A stretch of DNA of 64,000 bases from Brachionus rotundiformis (lineage: Eukaryota > Rotifera > Eurotatoria > Ploima > Brachionidae): the NCBI GenBank assembly GCA_016802295.1, contig JAESIW010000207.1, positions 2,472,239-2,536,238 of the forward strand. Reading direction: 5' to 3'. Positions 56,770 to 64,000 of the stretch are shown here, piece by piece. The notes beneath the pieces were generated by a model that had not been told where the DNA came from, searched no databases, and saw only the letters and a program-made list of their open reading frames with translations. Position 1 is the stretch's first letter. Every line of letters starts with the position of its first letter. The translations under genes and the position numbers were made by a program.

Positions 56770-59700
56770 TTAAATATTTGAATTTAAAAATTGACAAATT
56801 GTCTTTTCATGATTCTCAACCCATTTTATATTTGATTTTATTTGATCTAATGCAAACTCAACTGAATTGGATGCTGCACCGGCTCCATTAGAAAAAATTT
56901 CGCTAATCTTTTCAAGTGAATCTTGACTTTTTGTTCCCACGGCCAAACTCTCGATTATAGAACTCATTATAAATGCATCATGAGAATTACTTAATTTAAT
57001 AATTAGAAAAATTAAAAAAAAAATTAATTTTTTATACATCTTTAATAATTGTTTCCAATTTTCGACCACAAAGTCGAAATAAACGCTTCTTGAAATTGGC
57101 GTCAAGGTGAAATAGGTATAGATGCGGCGAATGTCCGATCTACGAATAATAGTCTGATTCTCATCCAGTGTCAATTCCAACAGCCTTTAAATACAATTAT
57201 TATACATAATTAACTATTAAATATTTTAGATTACATTTTCAATACCCAAGTGTCTCTGTTACATACCAAAGCTTGGAAAATTATGTTCTGCTCTGCAGGT
57301 ATTGATTTCATTGTCCTGTTAAACAAATCCAACCAGTTTTTATTTGTACCATATTTAATACCAGAACAGTACACCGCCTCGACAATATGTTTTTCAGCTT
57401 GACTAGACAAAAATTAAATATTAATAAAATAATTAAAAAAATTAAATGATCAAATGTATTAATTAAAATAATTTTAAAACCTTATTCCATTTATGTATTC
57501 GTCAAATTTTGTCCTGGCTTTTTTGACAGCATCTTCGATTTCAAAATAAGACGCGTATTTAATTACATGGTTTCTTAACAAGCGTTGCATAAAAGTTCCC
57601 TTATCTTTCCATCCAAGTGCATTATAAATATCATTTATTTGCTTGGCACAATATTTCTTTATTTTAAATTTGATATAAATAATGGTAGATATTTTTTTAA
57701 AATAATTAATCAAATCATCAGTACTTGAAAAAGACCATAGCATGAACTTGACGACAACATGTTATCAAGATAAGTAATAGATTTGAAAAATGACTTCCAT
57801 GGAACAAATTCTGTCTCTTTGCTTAGATATGAAGATAAATCAAGTGCTACTGTATAATCAATCAAACCAACTCTAAAACAAAACAAAATTAGATAATTTT
57901 AAGGAATTAATTTGTATTATTTGGTCAAAAAACCTTGCCAAAGTAAACGAATCAAATATTAAAGCTGCTCTCTCGGTTGGTGTAAAAGCAAAATGATCTT
58001 CTTTCAATTGTTTGATAATAAGTTGCCAGTTATTTTTGTCATAATTGATTCTATAATAGCCCATAAAGTCTAAATTTCCAAATATCCAATTACTTTTAGA
58101 TTTTGGCACGACTATTTCATTATCTGTCAAATTGAGCCATATGACATGTTTTTGAGTTGGATCAGAATCAAATTTGTATGTAAACGGAATAACCCATTTG
58201 TAATTTTTTTTTACCTTTGGCTGAGATAATAAGAAATACTCTTGACGCAGTTTGTAGGTGATTATCGATTGATTTTTATTCTCTATTCTAGTTACATGAA
58301 CAATTGGATATCCTTCTTGAGTTATCCAATTTGTCATTATTTCTGATATATTGTATTTATAGTTCACAGTCTATAAATTAAAATTGGTTTATTTTTTTCA
58401 TTATTTTATTTTGGATTTATATTTTACCAAAATATTATTATTTTTTTCATAATTTTTACTTTTATTCTATCTTGAATAAATTCAATTTAGATTTTTTTCC
58501 AATCTATTGGATATTTATTTTTAATTTTGACTCAATTAATTAAAACTATGGAAATAATTTTTCTTTGTCAAGATTTTATTAATTATCAAAGAGGTCTTTT
58601 AGAAACTAAAAATAATGGCTAATTCAACTTATCCAAATTGTGATCATGTACCAAGCGAATCAAAGAAATTTTATTCGAACCTGACAATCAATTCAGCTAA
58701 AAACAATCCATTTAATTTGAAAAATATTTTTTTCTGGATAATACTAATTTCACTATTAGCATTTTCAATATTTAATATTTTTTTAACAATTAGACTATTT
58801 TTAACAATTTATAAGCCTTTGGTTATTTTTGTCATTGTTTTAGGATTGGCCAAATTTTTAAACATCAAGATTTACCCGTTCGATGACTTGTATTCAAGAA
58901 TGATAAAAAAAACAGCTTAATTACCTCAGTAATGACTTGCCACAATTGGTTCATGTCACAGTTGGAAAACATGTACTTGTTAATATGGTTCTATAAAATT
59001 AAATAAAAAAAATTAAAAAAATTTTTCATAATTCCTAATATTACTCTTAAGGACTGTCTAAATAAATCATCGCCAATAAAACCCCTAAGCATCCTCAGCA
59101 CACTAAATCCTTTCTCGTAGGAAATTTCATCAAAATACTGCTGAACTTGGGTCGGATCTTCGACATGAGTTGACACTGGATGTGAAGTTTCGACCGAGTC
59201 TTTTTCCATAACATTAAAAATGTCATGAACAACCAATGTTTCGAGTACATTAAATTCTGGTTTTATATGGTTCATGGCCAAATACATCAAAGTATTGGCA
59301 AAAGCTTCATTTAGCCAAACGTTATCCCACCATTTAAAAGTAGCCATATTACCAAACCACTTTAAAGTAATAAAATAAATTTTTTTTTTTGGTAGAAAAT
59401 TTTAAATATTTTTTTGGTTAAATACCGAATGAGAAACTTCATGGCAAATGACCAACACAATGAAATATTCATCTTCAAGTAAAGACTTTTCTGGATCGAA
59501 TAAAAGAGCTGATTCTCTTGAAAAAAAAAAATTAATTTAAAAAGTCTTGGCTAATTTTTTTACAATCAAACCTGTATATTACCAGACCCCAATTTTCCAT
59601 AGCTCCAGCATTAAAGTCTGGCGCAGCAAAATGATCTTTTAACAAAATTAAATTAAAAAAAATATTTTTTAGTTTTTAGTTTTTTTTTATACCTGATTTA

Positions 59701-61040
59701 GGAACTACTTCTTTAATCTGAAAATAATCTTCAAAGTAAGCATAAGCTTTGGGAATTACGTCCAATGCAAAATGAGTACTATTTACATAATCATCTCTAG
59801 CCCATACTCTTATCTTAAATAAAAATTAAATTTTTTATTAAGATAAAAAATGTATATCAAAAATTTAAAGTTTTTAATTGTAGGATGAAATCACTCTAGT
59901 TCTGTAAACAATTACACAATTAAAATTTTTTAATTATACTTTTAAATTATTTGGACCAGTAGTTGATACTGGTTTGAAGTCTGATACAGTGAACGCAAGC
60001 AGATAAGTTGACATTATTGGAGTAATGTTAAATATTGTCTGTGACCATTTGTGATCTAGTTTAATTTTCATTACTTCTTCCATGTTAGACAATGCCGTAA
60101 ATTCTAAATAAAAAATAAATATTTTTCTTTTTAAATACCTTAACATAAAGTACCTGAGTGATGTTCAATACGTATCAAAAATTTAGCTTTAAAACTCGGC
60201 TCATCAAACGAAGGGAATACTTTCCTAGCTTCCAAAGGCTGCAATTGTGATACAATTATTGTTCTTAATTAGAAAAAAAATTTTATTTAAATTTTTTTCC
60301 TTTCTCAGCAAAAAAAAAAATTAAAAAATGTACTTGGTCACATTATTGGTAACATAAGTACTATAATAAATTCCTTTCAAATTGTTTGTTATTGTTGAAT
60401 TATAATTTTCAAATATGATTTTATAATTTCTATTATGTTTAAACATGTGACCATTGTCCAATTGAAATATAAAATATGAAAAGAAAGAATTGTAGGATAT
60501 AGTTTTAATTTTAAGACTTTGACCAAGCTGATCATTGTCCAAGAGCTCAAAAATTTTAATGCCAGACAAATCATAGATCAAATTTGGATCCGAATGAATA
60601 ACCGTAAAAGAGATCGATTTTAAACAATGGAAATTTATTGACGTGGTTCCATTGAAAAATCTATCATAAACATTAATTCGCAAATTGATTTCGTACAAAT
60701 AAGGCCTTAGACTGGCTGGTAGTCGAGAGTTGTTCCAATTTGCGCCCAAAAATTCATCATCTTGCTCCAAGAGATCAACTAAAGCTTTAGTTGATGAACA
60801 TGGTAACTTTTTGTTCGATAGAGAAGAATTAATAGAAGCTTTTGAATAGCATATTCTGTATCTAATAAAGCTGAATATCAGTCCTATGAACAGAACAATG
60901 CAAAGAATGGATAGGGCTAAAAGCAAGCGATTTTTGCGCTTATAATCACTGTCTTTGATTCCAACTTCTGGTTCATTGCTGACTATTTTGCCATCGCCAA
61001 TCAACTTTACTTTAACTGTTGTGTCCAAGTTATTAGACAT
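56770..61040 (-). CDS. M1-family membrane aminopeptidase (aminopeptidase N type)
   Basis: Fourteen exons join in frame to 977 residues (60334-61040, 60154-60263, 59940-60103, 59693-59813, 59572-59635, 59426-59516, 59045-59359, 58925-58990, 57934-58370, 57725-57872, 57481-57656, 57235-57402, 57038-57184, 56770-56989). This zinc ectopeptidase removes N-terminal amino acids from peptides. A short cytosolic tail and one signal-anchor helix (~38-60) give type II topology. Catalytic marks are intact: substrate-binding GAMEN (in FNAGAMENWG), zinc site HEVSH plus Glu of NEAFA, and the transition-state Tyr in SYEKGFSVLR. FPSFDEP of the N-terminal domain is present. The C-terminal helical domain follows (YRINYDKNNWQ, YNALGWKDKG). 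HEVSH replaces the usual HELAH. Exons 8 and 9 flank a large intron with a nested gene. Confidence 0.95.
58615..58920 (+). CDS. Small two-helix membrane protein nested in aminopeptidase intron
   Basis: An ATG-to-TAA frame of 101 residues lying on the opposite strand inside the 554-nt intron between aminopeptidase exons 9 and 8. Its stop abuts the flanking exon. Residues ~38-60 and ~63-83 form two hydrophobic helices (FFWIILISLLAFSIFNIFL, IYKPLVIFVIVLGLAKFL). The polar N-terminus has Asn-X-Ser/Thr sites (NST, NLT). The tail reads DDLYSRMIKK. The coding look is fair: the base composition is less A/T-run dominated than the surrounding intron. No homologous family is recognised. It could also be a chance frame. 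Confidence 0.5.
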   Translation: MANSTYPNCDHVPSESKKFYSNLTINSAKNNPFNLKNIFFWIILISLLAFSIFNIFLTIRLFLTIYKPLVIFVIVLGLAKFLNIKIYPFDDLYSRMIKKTA

Positions 61041-61968
61041 TATTAATCTCTAAAATTTCATGTAAATTAATCTGAAAATTAGATAAAGTCACCTAAAAGA
61101 AACAAAACTATACATAGAAATATTTATTTTAGTATATTTTTTTGTTAATTAATTTAAAGAGTATTTATATTAACTTAATTAAAAAAAAAGCTCTTGTTAT
61201 TTGTCATTTTAATTTAGATTTAATGCAAATTTTTTACTTAAATAAATTGATTATAGTGTTCAATAGAACATTTGTTTCCTTATTTTTTTCTGGTAAATGA
61301 TTAACTTGTTCTAGTAATTTTCCATTAACTTAACAATCTGTTTTAAATTCGAATAGGAAATAATTTATTTTATTTTAAACTTTTATTAATTATAATCATA
61401 AACGTAAGAGACATAAGACTGACTGGCTGCTGGATATAGACTAAATAGTAATAATTCCAGGGTTTTTTTTTTAAAAGCTTTATATTAATTATAAACTGTA
61501 TGAAACAAAATTATATAATTCCTTTTTATTTTTTATTTTAAATTTAATCAATATTTAAAAGGAAAAAAAAACGAGCATGCCAATCTCAATTTGTGTTACG
61601 TCTATTGAAATTTTTGTAAAAGGTATCAATCAATATATGAGGCTGTTTAATCTCTTTTAAATTGGAAAAAATAAATTCTGCTTTATACCAAAGAGAATGA
61701 TAGTTAATAAATCATTTCATTAGGCTGCCGGTCTATTGATACCCTCTCAACACTTAAATACACATTACTAAACATTGGGATAATTGAAGAATATCTAATT
61801 GATTGTGTCTTTTAACAAGTTAGGAATTATGCATCAAAAAATAATATAATAAGAAAAAAATTGTTTTTTAATAAAAAAATTTTATTTTAATAAAATCAGC
61901 AAAATTCGATTTAAATTAAAAAATTAATTATTGCGTAATCGTAATTATTCAAAGTTTTTCTGCCGTGT
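61041..61968. other. AT-rich intergenic region
   Basis: Upstream of the aminopeptidase gene and downstream of centrin. No gene or structured element is seen. Confidence 0.5.
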
Positions 61969-63046
61969 CTAATCATCTTGCATGATGCCTAAAAATTCTT
62001 CAAAATCAACTTAAATAATTATTAATAAATAATAAAAATATAATAAAATTTTTTTTTTTTTAAAAAACAATTACTCTCTCCATCGCCGTCCTTGTCGAAT
62101 TCGTTTATCATGGCTCTGAGCTCATCATCACTTGTTTTTTCGCCAAGTTCTCTTGAAAACATAAATTCTCATTTAAAATAGTCTTTTTTTGCCATGGTTG
62201 AAATTTTACTTGGCAATTTTCCTCAAAGTTCTAAAGCTTATTTTTCCACTTGCGTCCTCGGCAAACAATTTGAACGCTTTGCGAAAGTCCTCTTGTGGAT
62301 CTCGGTCCAAAATCATATTTTTAGCTTTTGAAATAAATAATTATCAAAAATCCCATGACCAAATGACCATAATATTAAATTTTTTCTTACATATCTCATT
62401 GAAATCATCTAGTGTTACTTTACCAGTGTTATCTATATCATAGTCTGACATTAAACGCTGAATATCTGTTTTTTTTAAATCAAATCCCAGAGCTCGCAGT
62501 GCAACCTTTTTATTTTAAAAAATATTTTTTTAATTGTATCTATTCAATGTTTGATAAGATTAAGACAATAGACTTCATTTTACGCTTTACTTCTTTACTT
62601 AAGATTGATCAATCAAATTTGTTTTGTAAAAAGATGGGTAATTAATTTAGAAAGGGAAAAAAATGGGAATAAATGAGCATCTAGGCAAATAAATAATGTG
62701 CCGACAGCTTTCATTTATCTGCATTTTAATTAGAAACCAGAAGCTTGCTTTTTTAAAAATTTAGTTGTAAATCAGCAAGATAAGCTTTTCTGAACTAATC
62801 ATTAAATAATTTCAAGAAAAATGCTTAAAAACCAAAAGCAAAACCAATTTGTGTAAATCTACTTTTAGTTAAGTAAAGATTGCATTTTACCTTCAGTTCA
62901 TGGTAGTCTATCTTTTCATCATTGTCAGTGTCGAACAGTTTAAAAGCTTCGTATATCTCTTGCTTTTCCAATTCGGTCAGATCGCGTTTTTTCTTCTTCC
63001 TGATTTTGTCATAGTCAATTAGGGCAAAATCGGGACGTCTGTTCAT
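61969..63046 (-). CDS. Centrin (EF-hand centrosome/basal-body protein)
   Basis: Five exons (62891-63046, 62391-62505, 62210-62324, 62075-62151, 61969-62009) join in frame to 167 residues, the usual centrin length. The basic N-terminus is followed by KRDLTELEKQEIYEAFKLFD. There are four EF-hands: DTDNDEKIDYHE, DIDNTGKVTLDD, the degenerate AEDASGKISFRT and DKDGDGEIDFEE. The centrin-diagnostic spans VALRALGFDLKK (normally MRALGFEPKK), ILDRDPQEDFRKAFKLF and KELGEKTSDDELRAMI are present. It ends LGIMQDD rather than the KKTSLY-type tail of centrin 2. It functions at centrioles and basal bodies. Loop 3 lacks key Ca2+ ligands, as is common in centrins. Confidence 0.94.
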
Positions 63047-63390
63047 TCTGGACCCAAAATAAAAGACAGATTAAAAATAAAAATTATTTAAAAAAAATTT
63101 TTTTATTATAAATTAATAGATATTCTTTGAGTTTGTATAGAAAAAAAAATTTTTTTTTTCAAAATATTAGAACAAAGCATACGAATGAGTTTTAAATATA
63201 ATTAGAATCGCATAAATTTCTTCAATTTTAAAAAGCACCTTAGATTCGGAATTAATGAGAAAAAAAATTAAACATTTTACATTTTGAACAAAAAAAATCA
63301 AATAATATAAAGAAATTTTTAGAATATGAGATTTTTACAGTATTTTAACGAGGTCAATTAAAATTAGTTCGTTGCCATGGAAACAAAACA

Positions 63391-63654
63391 TTAGACATAT
63401 TCTAAATCTGTATCAATTTTGTTTGTCTCAAGAGACTGGCTTGTATTAGATTGGGAAGCATTGTTGAGTGGTGTGCTTTGACTGGCCAGCATTGTCTTGA
63501 ATTGTTTCACTATTGAGTATATGCTCGTATTGAAAGTTTGAATTATTTGAAGAGTTTGAGCGGATGCAATCTGTGATTGACCACAAGTGTGGGTAGTTTG
63601 GATTAGATTGGCCGTGTGCTGGAGCTTTTTGTATTCGTCAATGTTACTTGAAAC
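63391..63654 (-). CDS. Last exon of an unidentified gene
   Basis: After an acceptor TCTTTCAAG on the minus strand an 87-residue in-frame exon ends at TAA. It begins VSSNIDEYKKLQHTANLIQT and is rich in Gln, Thr and Ser, with a probable helix (SIYSIVKQFKTMLASQ) and an acidic end (DTDLEYV). The base composition is clearly coding-like compared with its flanks. Upstream exons would lie beyond the window. The family is not recognised. Confidence 0.6.
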   Translation of the reverse strand, partial: VSSNIDEYKKLQHTANLIQTTHTCGQSQIASAQTLQIIQTFNTSIYSIVKQFKTMLASQSTPLNNASQSNTSQSLETNKIDTDLEYV

Positions 63655-64000
63655 CTTGAAAGAAAAACAATTAGTTTAAAATTTCTAAATAAATAATTTT
63701 TGATTTTAGCTCATTTATTTTATTGATATTAGGTTGAAAAATTCAAAGTATAAGATCAGAATGAATTAGAATTTTATCAAAATATGAGTAGTGATTAAAT
63801 TAGTTTTTTAAAATAACAATAAATTTTAAAAAAATGTCATATTTTTATTTAATTTTAAAGTTAATTAAATCAGTTGCTACCTGTATTTTTCAGAGTAAAA
63901 AGTAGAGTTTTTACTCAAAAGTCACATAAAACCATTATCTAAATATCCTGTATTTATTTTTAACACTAATTGTTCAAACTCTCAAGCTTTGGAATGCTAT
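63655..64000. other. AT-rich intron or flank at window end
   Basis: Probably an intron of the gene whose last exon lies just before it. No further exon is recognised before the window ends. Confidence 0.4.

Overview
This is a eukaryotic, metazoan window: the genes have short AT-rich GT-AG introns (many 44-60 nt), secreted multi-Ig and multi-Kunitz proteins, a class A GPCR, claudin-like four-pass proteins and eukaryotic tRNAs. The DNA is extremely AT-rich, mostly A/T runs between genes. Together with tiny introns and a high load of small inverted-repeat elements this suits a monogonont rotifer (Brachionus-like) genome; that identification is an inference, not proven.

Layout. 1-6.0 kb: AT-rich intergenic DNA with a decayed non-LTR reverse transcriptase. 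6.0-8.0 kb: the eEF1-gamma gene, whose introns carry three copies of a box C/D-like snoRNA. 9.8-13.5 kb: a Pro-rich hypothetical gene and, on the minus strand, a transposase-like/Ulp1-protease-like gene. 14.2-18.3 kb: a secreted multi-Ig gene. 18.7-21.5 kb (minus): a Gly/Pro-rich EF-hand protein and an LRR protein. 23.4-25.6 kb: a WAP-antistasin-8xKunitz-WAP inhibitor gene, followed by a UGT-like pseudogene. 26.8-28.4 kb (minus): a novel nuclear-looking protein with WEHLDLN repeats. 29.6-31.0 kb: a perfect 163-bp inverted repeat, each arm holding a tRNA-Ala(AGC)/tRNA-His(GTG) pair, with a 3-domain Kunitz gene in the loop. 32-33 kb: a single-pass membrane protein (5' end missing). 33.9-34.3 kb: a Mutator-like MITE. 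35.4-37.4 kb (minus): the ERAD ubiquitin ligase HRD1. 38.1-39.8 kb: a coding relic split by a MITE, then a second MITE. 42 kb: an SH3-like protein. 43.8-44.3 kb: a truncated retrotransposon with target duplications. 44.7-46 kb (minus): a GPCR. 49.6-51.6 kb: SEL1L, the partner of HRD1. 52.7-53.4 kb: rearranged retroelement fragments. 53.6-55.5 kb: a divergent pair of claudin-like genes. 56.8-61.0 kb (minus): a complete 14-exon M1 aminopeptidase with a small membrane-protein gene nested in an intron on the opposite strand. 62-63 kb (minus): centrin. 63.4 kb (minus): the last exon of an unidentified gene.

How the genes work together. HRD1 and SEL1L are the two core subunits of the ER-associated degradation ligase and lie about 12 kb apart. 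The Kunitz/WAP/antistasin and Ig genes are secreted. The most notable finding is the triplicated intronic RNA in eEF1-gamma. Its terminal stems differ between copies yet stay complementary, and it holds two antisense segments that together cover a contiguous, highly conserved 28S rRNA stretch.

Exon chains were assembled by eye from splice consensus and reading frame. For the Ig, Kunitz, LRR, EF-hand, HRD1, aminopeptidase and centrin genes the summed exon lengths are divisible by three.
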